In this document: piece by piece, positions 39,962 through 51,700 of the stretch | Layout of the letters: every line of letters begins with the position of its first letter | Numbering within the stretch: position 1 is the stretch's first letter | Program-made: the position numbers and the translations under genes | The notes under the pieces: model-generated | Told to the model about the DNA's origin: nothing | What the model saw: the letters and a program-made list of their open reading frames with translations, nothing else | Database searches by the model: none | Origin: Theristus sp. LFF4_11 | Lineage: Eukaryota > Nematoda > Chromadorea > Monhysterida > Xyalidae | Length of the DNA stretch: 64,000 nucleotides | Direction: 5' to 3' | Assembly: GCA_030248135.1 (NCBI GenBank) | Contig: JASANC010001886.1 | Span: forward strand, 1 to 64,000

Positions 39962-40456
39962 ATCCACACCCCCCCCCCTCAAAATTTGCTAGACACCCCC
40001 CCCCCCACCCCCCCCCCTAGATGGACCTAAGTAACAGTGACACCCCCCAAAAATTTTCTCGGACCACCCAAAAATCATGAATTTTTGCTCAAAAATCATG
40101 ATTTTTTGTCTTTAAAGACCATAATATAAGCTAAATATATGATAACTTGACATTCTTCATTGTAATTTCAAAGATTTTGCAGCAAAATTTAGTGTTTTTC
40201 CTTCAAAATTTAAGCGAAAAAATCTCATGGGTGGGGTGGGGGGTGTGCACCCCCCCAGAAAATTTTCTACAATAGTGCACCCCCCCATGGCCCACGCCTG
40301 GGGGGGGGGGTGTCACTGTACCATGACTGACACCCCCCACTGAAAAATTTTCGGCACCCCCCCCCCCCCACGTGACGACACCCCCCCCCTCGAAAATTTG
40401 CTTTCGCCTTCGGTACTGATACGTACCACTTTGTTATACATTTACCACTTTGTACG

Positions 40457-40999
40457 CAGTAGCGAAAGCGGGACCTCGGGTGAGGGGGGGGGGTGTTTGC
40501 CGAATTTTAGAGGGGGGGGGGGTCAGGTGCCTTCTCGGGGCGGGGGGGGGGGCTGCACGGGCAGCAAATTTTCCTGAGGGGGGGGGTGCATTGGCAGAAA
40601 AATTTTGTGAGGGGGGGTGCACGGGATCGCACGGGTAATACCAAATTTTTGCCTTAGAAAAACACAGAAATTCTTGTAAAATACAGAATATTTTGTGCAA
40701 ACAAGCTGCTTGTTTGTCAGAAACAACAAAAATATATGCAGGGACAGACAAAAACGTCAAGAAAAATGCAAAAATTACGGTATTTTTGGAAAAAATTGAG
40801 AAGAGATTGACCACCGTGAGGGGGGGGGGGTGCGATCCCGTGTTTTCTCGCGGAGGGGGGTGGGGGGAGTCTAGTACCCGTGTCGAGGTAAAGGGGGGGA
40901 GGGGGGTACACGGGTATCTGCCCGTGCACGGGCAGGATTTTCGGCTGAGGGGGGGGGTGGACCCCCCCCCCCCCCCCCCCCCCCGCACTTTCGCTACTG
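40457..40999. mobile_element. G/C-tract hAT-like element, CAGTAGCGAAAGC family
   Basis: Ends CAGTAGCGAAAGCG and CGCACTTTCGCTACTG, flanked by TTTGTACG on both sides (40449-40456, 41000-41007). The body again consists of G and C homopolymer runs, but the ends differ from the CAGTACCG family. No reading frame of note. Confidence 0.88.
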
Positions 41000-41159
41000 T
41001 TTGTACGTCAATGTTTTCAATACTGTACTTCAATATCAAGTCTCACCCGTGCAGCGTGTCTCGTTCGTGTAGCTTTCAGATGTCCCGACCCGAACGAAAA
41101 TCAAAGCAAAATGTATGACTAGAGACTAGAAAGAGGCCTTGACTGGATGCTGTGGTTTC

Positions 41160-41500
41160 TAGCACTTTTATTCAGCAACTTTTGGTCCGACCCCCCCCCT
41201 AGAATTTTCGGTCTCGCTCGGGAACCCACCCCCCCAACCAAATCGACCCCTACTAGCCATTTTTTGCCCAGACAATGTCATCGTCAAGAAAAAATTTTGG
41301 TCCGACCCCCCCCATAATTTTCGGTCTCGCTCGGACCCCCCCTAGAATTTTCGGTCTCGCTCGGGAGCCCCCCCCCCCCAACCAAGTCGACCCCCCCACC
41401 CGGGACGACCCCCCCCCCCCAAATTTGGGCGGACCCCCCCCCCCCCTCCCCTCGGATTCGCAAAAAATCGGGCTCGACCCCTGACCTCGCTGCGGACAAG
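41160..41500. repeat. G/C-tract sequence with AATTTTCGGTCTCGCTCGG motifs
   Basis: Three copies of GAATTTTCGGTCTCGCTCGG-like sequence separated by C runs, ending in TCGGGCTCGACCCCTGACC, the complement of the junction downstream of the tRNA-like head at 38171. Probably a reverse-oriented fragment of the same composite. Confidence 0.5.
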
Positions 41501-41552
41501 ACACACCATGATGAAACTAAAGTGACCTAACAAGATCTAATGGTCTACCGTG

Positions 41553-42752
41553 GACCCCCCCCCCACAGAAAATTTTAAAAAAATGCACCCCCCATGGGAC
41601 CCCCATGGGGGGGGGTCCCGTCCCACGTTACCATAGTTTGGACCCCCCCCCCTCACTTTTTGGTCGGCGGCACCCCTAGGGTTAGGGGTTTTGAAAAAAA
41701 ATTTTTTTAAATTTTTTTTTCGTTTTTTTTAAATTTGGATTTTTTTTCAAACTTAAAAAAAAATTTTGAAAAATTTTTCTTCTACTTTGCTCTGAAAATT
41801 CGATTTATGGCATAATTTTTTGAAAGTTCAAACCAAATTTTCTTCCCAACTTCTTTGTGTGCTTAGGTACATGTCATTATTTGGTCATTTTGACCGACGT
41901 ACTCCATGTTTTTCGATTTGGATGACTTCTAGAGTCAATTTTTAGCGTTGAAATGACTTAACTGAATTGAAATATCGTTTTAGAAATCGTTTTCTTGCAA
42001 CTTAGAACATGTTTTTTCAGTCGGTAGGCCATGAGATGAACATGATATTTTGTTGATTGGCGTATGTTATAGGTCTACAATGGAGTTGTGCGATATATTG
42101 TTAAACAATTGGAGCGGAGATGTTGGTTAATACCACATCACACGACCGTTTTTCAGATACCCGATAACATGGCCACATGTTAAAACTTGCGTGCTGAGCT
42201 AAACTAACGTGTTAAACTTGCGTCTGTCAGTTGCCCGCAACGTGATCGCGAAATCATGGTACGTGTTTTCGATACGATGATTTGAAGAGTGGGCTCTCGC
42301 CATGTGGCAGATAGCATAGCTGGTTGAACCTGAAAGTAAGTGTCTTGGGGGGGGGCGACCGGGTCGACAGGGGTTGCCGACTTAGCTACAGCAAACAGGA
42401 ATTTTTGAACACAGTCTAATTTTGGTAATTTTCTAAAGAGGAACAACTAAGAACGGTTCAATATTCAAGTACACGTCGAAAATTGCCCTGTTTTACTGTT
42501 GAAAATGCAACTTTCCCTCTATGAAATGGACATAATTTCAATAAAACACGATTTTCGCTCTTATAGTTTTCCGGATCGTTCTGAAAATAGTCTAGATGAA
42601 CTCAGCTCGACGAGACGCTTCGAACGAACCTAACTTGTAAAAAAAAATTTTTTTAATTTTTTTAAAATCCGGATTTTTTTCCCCTAACCCTAACCCCCCC
42701 CCCCCACGGCACCATACCCCCCTTCGAAATTTTTTTTGGGCCCACGGTACTG
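41553..42752. mobile_element. truncated G/C-tract hAT-like element carrying a hAT insertion
   Basis: The right end GGGCCCACGGTACTG at 42738-42752 is typical of the CAGTACCGTGGGC family. The left part starts inside the element (GTGGACCCCCCCCCACAG). A TAGGGTTAGGGG-family element (41677-42692) is inserted in a C run. Confidence 0.65.
41677..42692. mobile_element. non-autonomous hAT element, TAGGGTTAGGGG family
   Basis: Ends TAGGGTTAGGGGTTTTG and TTTCCCCTAACCCTA. Flanking duplication cannot be resolved because both flanks are C runs. The interior is nearly identical to 43499-44541. Confidence 0.85.
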
Positions 42753-42762
42753 CAGTCCACAG

Positions 42763-43012
42763 TAGGGTTGTTAAACAAAAATCAAAAAAAAAGTAATTAA
42801 AAAAAACAAAAAATGCCGATTTAAAAAAATAAAAAATTCGAAAAATTTTCCTCTATTTATGCTCAGAAAACCTCGATTTTGGCACAATTTTTCGAAAGTT
42901 CAACAAAAATTTTCTTTGATATTACCTCGTAAAAACCTTTAGCAGTCGATTTTGGACCGTTTTACCGACTGATTTCAGGCTTCAACAACATCTGCGATCA
43001 TAGTTGTTCCAG
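42763..43012 (+). mobile_element. fragment of a TAGGGTTGTTAAA hAT element
   Basis: Left terminus and subterminal AT-rich block, then the CCGACTGATTTCAGGCTTCA region; the remainder is missing and is replaced by ATAGTTGTTCCAGAGCCG. Confidence 0.65.
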
Positions 43013-43041
43013 AGCCGAGGGGTTGGGGGGGCCGATATAGA

Positions 43042-44655
43042 CAGTACCGTGGGCGGGGGGGGGTGGGGGGGGGGGACACCCCCCCCCAGAGCACCCGAGA
43101 CCGTCGGGTGGGGGGGTGGGGGGGGCCACCGGGCCACCCCCCCCCTAAAACCGGGCACCCCCCCCCCCATCGTACCCCCCCTCGAAAATTTGGCCGCCAC
43201 CCCCCCCCCCCCCCCATGAAATTTTGTCTGGCGGACACCCCCCCCCCCCCAAAATTTTCTGCACACCCCAAATTTTTTTTTTCGAAAATCATGATTTTTG
43301 TCTATAAAGTCCATAATATAAGCTGAATATATGATAACTTGACCATCTTCATTGTAATTTCAACGATTTTGCAGCAAAATTTAGCGTTTTTCCTTCAAAA
43401 TTTAAGCGAAAAATTATCATGGGGGGTGGGTGGGGTGGACCCCCCCACAGAAAATTTTGAAAAAATGCACCCCCCCATGGGACCCCCCTGGGGGGGTCTA
43501 GGGTTAGGGGCTTTGAAAAAAAAATTTTTTTTTATTTTTTTTTTCGTTTTTAAAAAAAAAATTGGATTTTTTTTTTCAAACTTAAAAAAAAAATTTGAAA
43601 AATTTTTCTTCTACTTTGCTCTGAAAATTCGATTTATGGCATAATTTTTTGAAAGTTCAAACCAAATTTTCTTCCCAACTTCTTTGTGTGCTTAGGTACA
43701 TGTCATTATTTGGTCATTTTGACCGACGTACTCCATGTTTTTCGATTTGGATGACTTCTAGAGTCAATTTTTAGCGTTGAAATGACTTAACTGAATTGAA
43801 ATATCGTTTCAGAAATCGTTTTCTTGCAACTTAGAACATGTTTTTTCAGTCGGTAGGCCATGAGATGAACATGATATTTTGTTGATTGGCGTATGTTATA
43901 GGTCTACAATGGAGTTGTGCGATATATTGTTAAACAATTGGAGCGGAGATGTTGGTTAATACCACATCACACGACCGTTTTTCAGATACCCGATAACATG
44001 GCCACATGTTAAAACTTGCGTGCTGAGCTAAACTAACGTGTTAAACTTGCGTCTGTCAGTTGCCCGCAACGTGATCGCGAAATCATGGTACGTGTTTTCG
44101 ATACGATGATTTGAAGAGTGGGCTCTCGCCATGTGGCAGATAGCATAGCTGGTTGAACCTGAAAGTAAGTGTCTTGGGGGGGGGGCGACCGGGTCGACAG
44201 GGGTTGCCGACAGCTACAGCAAACAGGAATTTTTGAACACAGTCAAATTTTGGTAATTTTCTAAAGAGGAACAACTAAGAACGGTTCAATATTCAAGTAC
44301 ACGTCGAAAATTGTCCTGTTTTACTGTTGAAAATGCAACTTTCCCTCTATGAAATGGACATAATTTCAATAAAACACGATTTTCGCTCTTATAGTTTTCC
44401 GGATCGTTCTGAAAATAGTCTAGATGAGCTCAGCTCGACGAGACGCTTCGAACAAACCTAACTTGTAAAAAAAAATTTTTTTTTTTTAAATTTTTTTTTT
44501 AATTTAAAAAAAAAAATCGGATTTTTTTTCCCCTAACCCTAGGGGGGTCCCACGTTACCAGAGGTTGGACCCCCCCTCACTTTTTGGTCGGCACCCCCCC
44601 CCCCCCACGGTACCATACCCCCCCCCTCGAAATTTTTTTTGGGCCCACGGTACTG
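43042..44655. mobile_element. G/C-tract hAT-like element, copy C
   Basis: CAGTACCGTGGGCGGGG to GGGCCCACGGTACTG, flanked by GATATAGA on both sides (43034-43041, 44656-44663). It is interrupted at a GGGGGGTC site by a TAGGGTTAGGGG-family element (43499-44541). Without that insertion it matches copy A in layout. Confidence 0.9.
43499..44541. mobile_element. non-autonomous hAT element, TAGGGTTAGGGG family
   Basis: Ends TAGGGTTAGGGGCTTTG and CCCCTAACCCTA with the 8-bp duplication GGGGGGTC on both sides (43491-43498, 44542-44549). The uninterrupted target is visible in sister element A, so the insertion boundary is unambiguous. Confidence 0.92.
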
Positions 44656-44942
44656 GATATAGATAGCTGGAACAAATTTTCCAGATAGATAGATAGCTGG
44701 AAAATTTTGGGGGGGGCCGCGGGGGGGCCATGTGACTTTGGGGGGGGCCGGTCAAAATTTTGAAATTAGATAGATAGATAGCTAAAACGCTAAGAAGCTA
44801 TAAAAACAGCTAAATAAGGCTTAAAATACGCTAAAAATCAAGTATAAATGCATATTTAACCTAAAATTAGCACAATTTTCAAGAATTTTGAGCAAAAATG
44901 GTCAATTTTGGTCAAAAATTGACTCATTTTATGTCTTCGAAG

Positions 44943-46257
44943 CAGTACCGTGGGCGGGGGGGGGGGGGGGGGGGTACACCCCCCCCCCCCCCGCCCACCA
45001 GCGCCCGTCGGGTGGGGGGGTGGGGGGGGGCACCGTGCCACCCCCCCCCCCCCCAAAAAACCGGCACCCCCCCCCCCCCCATCGGACCCCCCCCCCTCGA
45101 AAATTTGGCCGACACCCCCCCCCCACCCCCCCCATGAAATTTTGTCTGGCGGGGACCCCCCCCCCCCCCAAAATTTTCTGCACACCCTAAAATTTTTTCG
45201 AAAATCATGATTTTTTGTTTATAAAGTCCATAATATAAGCTGAATATATGATAACTTGACCATCTTCATTGTAATTTCAACGATTTTGCAGCAAAATTTA
45301 GCGTTTTTTCCTTCAAAATTTAAGCAGAAAAATTATCATGGGGGGGCGGGGGGGGGGGGGGTGGCCCCCCCCCACAGAAAATTTTGAAAAATACTCCCCC
45401 CCCCCATAGGACCCCCCTGGGGGTCCCACGTTACCATAGGTTGGACCCCCCCTAGGGTTGTTAAAAAAAACAAAAATCGTCATTTTTGTTTTTTTTTTTT
45501 TTTAATTTTTTTTTTTTAAAAAATTTAAAAAATCAAAGTTGTGCTAAATCAATCAGGGAGTCCGAAGAACCACATATGATATGCAAGCGCCTCCCGAATG
45601 ACTCCCGTATGGCGGAACTTTGCAGATTTTGTTTTGGTGACCTCAATTACCCCTTTTCCAAACCGTCACCATGCCTCTTCTTGTGTTTTGACCTCCAAAA
45701 CGTCACTAATTGTCCCCAGCTAAGCTAATGCTAAAGTGAAGACAAACATACCGCCTTGAAATTCGATCAATTCTTCTGATGGTGTCGCGACGACACGACA
45801 CGAAGCAGCAACCAGACAACGTAGCGCTTGCAAACGGAGCAGCGAGCACAATCGGACGCTCTGCGAGGCGAATCGTCACCTTATCTGCATCGGAAATGGT
45901 AGGCTAAGCTTTGGGACGCTCAAAAACTTCATCGCAGATGTTGTCGAAGCCTAAAATCAGTCGGTAAAACGGCCCAAAATCGACTGCTAAAGGTTTTACG
46001 AGGTATAATCAAAGAAAATTTTTGTTGAACTTTCGAAAAATTGTGCCAAAATTGAGGTTTTCAGAGCATATTAGAGGAAAATTTTTCGAATTTAAAAAAA
46101 AAAAATCGGCATTTTTGTTTTTTTTAATCACTTTTTTTTTTTTAAATTTTCATTTTTGTTTAACAACCCTACCCCCCCCCCCTCATTTTTTGGTCGGCAC
46201 CCCCCCCCCACGGTACCATACCCCCCCCTCGAAATTTTTTTTGGGCCCACGGTACTG
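44943..46257. mobile_element. G/C-tract hAT-like element, copy D
   Basis: CAGTACCGTGGGCGGGG to GGGCCCACGGTACTG, flanked by CTTCGAAG on both sides (44935-44942, 46258-46265). It contains a TAGGGTTGTTAAA-family insertion at 45453-46171. Confidence 0.9.
45453..46171 (+). mobile_element. non-autonomous hAT element, TAGGGTTGTTAAA family
   Basis: Ends TAGGGTTGTTAAAAAAAAC and TTTGTTTAACAACCCTA; both flanks are C runs, so the duplication is not resolvable. Nested in copy D. Confidence 0.85.
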
Positions 46258-46569
46258 CTTCGAAGACAAATTTTTTTAGATTGATAGCTGGCTGAAAATT
46301 TTTTTTTAGATAGATAATAGCTGAGCCGAAAAATGTTCTCTGACAGAGATAGATTCGAAAATTTTTTGGGGGGGGGGCCCCCCCCCCCGGCCCCCCCCCC
46401 CTGGAACAACTATGTCTGCGATGAAGTTTTTGAGCGTCCCAAAGGTTGGCTTACCATTTCGGATGCAGATAAGGTGACGATTCGCCTCGCAATTAAATTT
46501 GAGCGTCCGAGCTGCTCCGTTTGCAAGCGTTACGTTGTCTGGTTGCTTGCTGTTTCGTGTCCTGCCTCC

Positions 46570-47273
46570 TAGGGTTGTTAAAAAAAAACAAAAATCGTCA
46601 TTTTTTTTAATTAAAAAAAAAATTTCAAAAATCAAAGTTGTGCTAAATCAATCAGGGAGTCCGAAGAATTACGTATGATATGCAAGCGCCTCCCGAATGA
46701 CTCCCATATGACGGAACTTTGCAGATTTTGTTTTGGTGACCTCAATTACCCCTTTTCCAAACCGTCACCATGCCTCTTCTTGTGTTTTGACCTCCAAAAC
46801 GTCACTAATTGTCCCCAGCTAAACTAATGCTAAAGTGAAGACAAACATACCGCCTTGAAATTCGATCAATTCTTCTGATGGTGTCGCGACGACACGACAC
46901 GAAGCAGCAAGCAACCAGACAACGTAGCGCTTGCAAACGGAGCAGCGAGCACAATCGGACGCTCTGCGAGGCGAATCGTCACCTTATCTGCATCGGAAAT
47001 GGTAGGCCAAGCTTTGGGACGCTCAAAAACTTCATCGCAGATGTTGTCGTAGCCTAAAATCAGTCGGTAAAACGGCCCAAAATCGACTGCTAAAGGTTTT
47101 ACGAGGTATAATCAAAGAAAATTTTTGTTGAACTTTCGAAAAATTTTGCCAAAATTGAGGTTTTCAGAGCATATTAGAGGAAAATTTTTCGAATTAAAAA
47201 AAAAAAATCGGCATTTTTGTTTTTTTTTAATCACTTTTAAAAAAAAAATTTTCATTTTTGTTTAACAACCCTA
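46570..47273 (+). mobile_element. TAGGGTTGTTAAA hAT element inserted in a copy of its own family
   Basis: Ends TAGGGTTGTTAAAAAAAAAC and TTGTTTAACAACCCTA. GTCCTGCC occurs on both sides (46559-46566, 47274-47281), with three extra bases TCC at the left junction. It lies in the opposite orientation to its host element. Confidence 0.85.
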
Positions 47274-47302
47274 GTCCTGCCGTCGCGACACATCATCAGA
47301 AT

Positions 47303-48503
47303 TAGGGGTGGTAAAAAACGGTTTTTTTCAAATCCATGTATATAAAACGGTTTTTTATACCGCGTCCGGTTCTTTATACCCGGTTTTTTTACCGACCCAG
47401 TATCTGAAGAATCCTGTGATTGCGACAATTTCTGGTACTCTGATTTTACGCAAACCGCTGAATAATGAGTAAAAGACCACATTTCTAGCCAGAAACTGTA
47501 TGTGTTTCAATGGAAACGTATTCCAATCTTGATTTTATTTGAATCGGTGGCGCTTAGAGAGAATGCAGCATCAGAAAAATTATCAGATGCGAGTTTAAAA
47601 CAAAAAAAGCTGACGCAAAACAGATTGACATGTGCAACAGCAAGGAATGTGATACATGCAAATCAATTGAACTGACATGATCGAGAGATATGTAACTGCA
47701 CAACAATTTTACCGCATTTCTAAACACAAAAGATCACCGAAATCACGAACCCGCACAGACGAAAGAAGTGAACCAAGAACAAAATTGAAAGAGCAAAAAA
47801 TCAGATGGAGATTCGGGTCACTATCACCAGTACAACAGCACGACGACATCACCAACAAAACTTTGAGCACTTTCCGAGTTCAAAGACACAAAATTTCAAG
47901 AAATTTGACAGAATAAATATCGCGGCGTTTCTCGTTTATTGTTGAAAATTTAACCGAATTCTGAAAAATAACCAAATCTTTGCTGTATTAGTTTCTTCAC
48001 TTTGTCAACAAAAGAACTAGCATAAAAAGCGCAAGCGGCAGATTTAAAGCGGAAAAGCGTGAAGCTGTTAAACTACGAAACACAACATTGCCATGTAGAC
48101 CAAACTTGAACAGATAAACAAAGAACAAAGCTGGAAAATGAAGCGAACGCCGACCAGAGCCAGCCCATTGGCGGTCGACCGAGATGGGACATGGAAGGAG
48201 AGGCACGGGTCTCAGGGTGCTTTATTTATACCAAGAGCGTGAATTGTGTTCTCCAGAACATCAAGTTATGAAGTGGCGAAAATGAAAATTGAAATGGATA
48301 TGCGGAACACAGTGCATTTTGAGTGATTTCAAAAATTGAAATTTGGGTCCTTCGGCGGTATAAAAAACCGGAAAAAAACCAAAATTTACGCGGTAAAATA
48401 TCGGTAATTTATTTTGGCCATTTTTTGGCGCCGGTATAAAAAACCGTTTTTTATACCGTTTTTTATACCGAAAAAAACCGTTTTTTATACCGACCCACCC
48501 CTA
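47303..48503. mobile_element. non-autonomous hAT element, TAGGGGTGG family
   Basis: Ends TAGGGGTGGTAAAAAACGG and CCGACCCACCCCTA, flanked by ATCAGAAT on both sides (47295-47302, 48504-48511). It has repeated TATAAAAAACCG-type subterminal motifs and a 1.2-kb interior without a recognisable transposase. Confidence 0.9.
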
Positions 48504-48709
48504 ATCAGAATTGATCGAATTTCAAGCCGGTATGTGTATTTTCACTTGGGCTGGGGACAGCTGGGGCTCCGGAGGCGCTTGCATATGTGGTTCTTCGAAC
48601 TCCCTGATTGATTTGGCACAACTTTGATTTTTGAAATTAAAAAAAAAATTTAAACAAAAATGACGATTTTTGTTTTTTTAACAACCACTCCACAGTTTCA
48701 GGAGGCGTC

Positions 48710-51700
48710 ATGATCTTTCACGACCGTTGGACACACCATCACGTCGCCACGTTTTTACTCACATTTTTCAGGCACGTTGAAAAAATGAAGAAGAACTGAT
48801 TCGTTCTGATCTGATCTGGCATGCACAGTTGTTCTGTCTGTTCTTCTAAGGGAAGGGGGAATTTCGAGACTATCTGTAAGCTCAGCTATTATTCATCTAA
48901 AACATTTTAGCTTCGAAGACATAAAATGAATCAATTTTCATGTAAAATTGTATTGTTGTAGCACCGGCACGTGTACCATAACGTTACGGCACGTCACGTG
49001 TGCGGTGTACGTCTTTTTTGCTGTTGGATAACAAGACTTTCCGTTCCCTTTCAGTTACTCGTTGTATCATGCCGTGCGTAAGACGCTGAGCAACGTGAAA
49101 GCAACATTGCAAAGTGAATGGCTGCCCGAATCAGCCAATGGTCACGATGACCATGGCACTGCCACTGTCGTCATCAGCTACGTACGCAAAGTCACTCCTT
49201 GAGCAACATTATTTGTAGGCTTTTGAAATGAAATCAGCAGTTGCACGTGCGGAAAACCAGTCGTGTTGTGTCGTGTGTTTACAGGCATCCACTCAGAACA
49301 CGAATTTGTTCGCCGACTCGAAAACTGCTGAGACGTTTTTGGGCACTCTCGATTTTGTGTACCTCGCCTTTTATGCGCTGGTTTGTTGGCGGGAATGGTT
49401 TTTGTTGGTCAGCAAATCATCAAATGTCAAATCACAACGAATCACGTCAGACTTTGTATGAAGAGCTGAGCTGAGTACAAGGTGCATTCATGAAGCAATA
49501 TTTAGTGACCACGTAGCTATGTTTTAACACTTGTTTCATGAATGCCGCTTCACTGTGTCGTCGTGCAGTTCAGGCAGCGGATACAATTTCTCATTGTCGC
49601 CGTGTTCCCTGTTTTTTGTTCTGTTTTTCGATGCGTATTGTGTCATATTGGCAAAGGTTATCATTCTGCAGGGTCTGTTTGTGAGTGGTGTACTTGGTGA
49701 CCGATTCGATCCGCGCCTAGTCATTGCACAAGGCATGATTTACACGGGCATTTCGGTGAATTTGCTGTTGTATTGACGTGTTTTGCAAGAATTCTCCATT
49801 GATTATTTTCGGTTTCACCTTTTTTGAAAGACTGTTGGTTAGTTGGTACTTGGGATTAGGGTTGGCATGGTAAAAATACCGGTTTTTTTACCGGTAAAAA
49901 ACACGTATTTATACGCGTTTTTTACCAGGGCAAAAATTGGTGCCTTGAAAAAAAACGGGAAAAGACCGTTTCTGTATTTTCCGGTTTTTTCGTATTTTTC
50001 CGTTTTTTTTCAATTTCGGGCCCTGAGTTTTCATATCATTTTTGATGAGAAAATGAGAAAATCTGTGACCAAGAAAAATATGATGACGAAATTGACACTG
50101 ATGTTTTGAAAGAACTGTTAAGCGAGGTGCAAGAATCGGCTGGAGCTGCCGAGCTGAGCTGAAAATTTCAAAAATTCTAAATGTCGCTCAAAATTGTCTT
50201 TCTTACACAATTACTGATTTGTTTTCTTTTTGATCTGAACTGACTCTAAATTCGGTTCAACTGCGTTATTGCAGCAAATTGTGTTCGTCTATTGTGACCA
50301 AAGACTGTCCCGTGAAAACGCTGGTTTTTTTCCTGTGTAATTGGTGGAATATAAACGATTGAGCAAAAGATAATGTTCGATTTATTGCTGACCTTTTGGG
50401 TTTTCAAGTCCAAACATAATTTATTTTCTTTGTTGGTGCACAATATTTTGAACAAAGCATTCTGAAAGTTGTTTCACAAATCCTGGTTCAAGTTTAAAGT
50501 CGGCTGCGAAAGATATGTGGGTTTCTACAACTTTTTGGCTTTCGTTTTTTTCCGGTAAAATTACCGTAATTTTACCGGTAAAAATACAGGTTTTTTTTAC
50601 CACGATTTGAAAAAAACGGTATTTTGCCAACCCTGCTTGGGATAAAGTTTTTTTTAACGGGCGGAAAGCAAGTAGAGCGAAGCAAATTCCAACGAGTGTC
50701 GAGTGCAACTGCGGTTATTTTTGCAGTGTCTAGCGTTTGGAACATTGTCGGAGTGGTCTGGCATTCGCAGCGTTCTGTGGTACGGCTTCTTTTGGGCCCT
50801 CTGTGGCCTGGCGTCTTCAACCGGCTTTCCAAACGAGGTCTGTCTGCAGAGTCTGGACAATACACGGCACCGTTATTATGTTTATTCCGCCCAGAATGAC
50901 AAGCCGAACGTATTCTGATTCGCAGGTCTGCGTTGTCGGCAACTGGTTCGGCCATGAAAGTCGTGGTTTGGTGCTCGGCTTGTGGGCGGCCTGTCAAAGT
51001 TTCGGCAACATTTTCGGGGCGCTCATTGTTTCGGTTGTGCTGCCGTATGGTTACGAGGTGACATCCACCAAATTACTGGCTTCAATATTGAAACGAAATC
51101 GATTGCGTAGCATTTTTGGTGGAGCAGAGGCGCGGGAATAAGCCATTGAATGTTCTCTTCAGTTGGCATTTCTGGTGAATGGCAGCTTGATGATAGCTGG
51201 CGCCGTGGTTGTGTACTTCGGAATGGTCTCCGCACCGCGTGACGTCGGTCAGTACACTTGATCTTGTTTGCTTGCTTGCTTGATTCCGAAGAATCTATTC
51301 TTCACTTTTTTTGTTGTGGATTCGCAGGTTTACCTGATCCAGAGTCTGTTTTCGCTGGCACGTTGTGCGATTCAGAAGATGATGCTGATAAAGAAACAGC
51401 AAATCGCCCGGGCGCCATTAATTTCTGTCGTGCCGTGTTGTTGCCCGGTGTCATACCAGTAAATACGCCTTTAGCAATTAGTGTTTTTTTGTGGGGGGGG
51501 GGGGTACAATTCCGGCCTGAAGAGTTCCGGCCCGCTCATTCCGGCCCGAAGAATTGCGGCCCGGAGAATTCCGGCCCGACGAATTTTCGCCAGCACGAAC
51601 AATATCAAACCACACTAAGTGATTTTTGGTAATAAAATATCGATGTTCACATGTTACAGTGTAATTTCAATGATGTTTGGAAACTGATTTTAATTGATGT

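Larger units (their letters stand above)
38511..40418. mobile_element. G/C-tract hAT-like element, outer copy B
   Basis: Ends CAGTACCGAAGACG and CGCCTTCGGTACTG, flanked by a shared ATACGT (38505-38510, 40419-40424). The body is made of runs of 7-20 C or G separated by short AT-containing spacers. It contains two later insertions, each with its own 8-bp duplication (38579-39147 and 39224-39961). No coding sequence. Confidence 0.75.
46405..48687 (-). mobile_element. TAGGGTTGTTAAA hAT element, reverse copy, twice interrupted
   Basis: Three separated pieces (46405-46569, 47274-47302, 48504-48687) line up as one reverse-oriented copy when the insertions 46570-47273 and 47303-48503 are ignored: GGATGCAGATAAGGTGACGA, then GTCGCGACACATCATC, then TTGATCGAATTTCAAGCCGG and ACTTTGATTTTTGAAATT. 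It ends about 20 bp before the start codon of SLC37A3, so it forms that gene's immediate upstream region. Confidence 0.8.
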
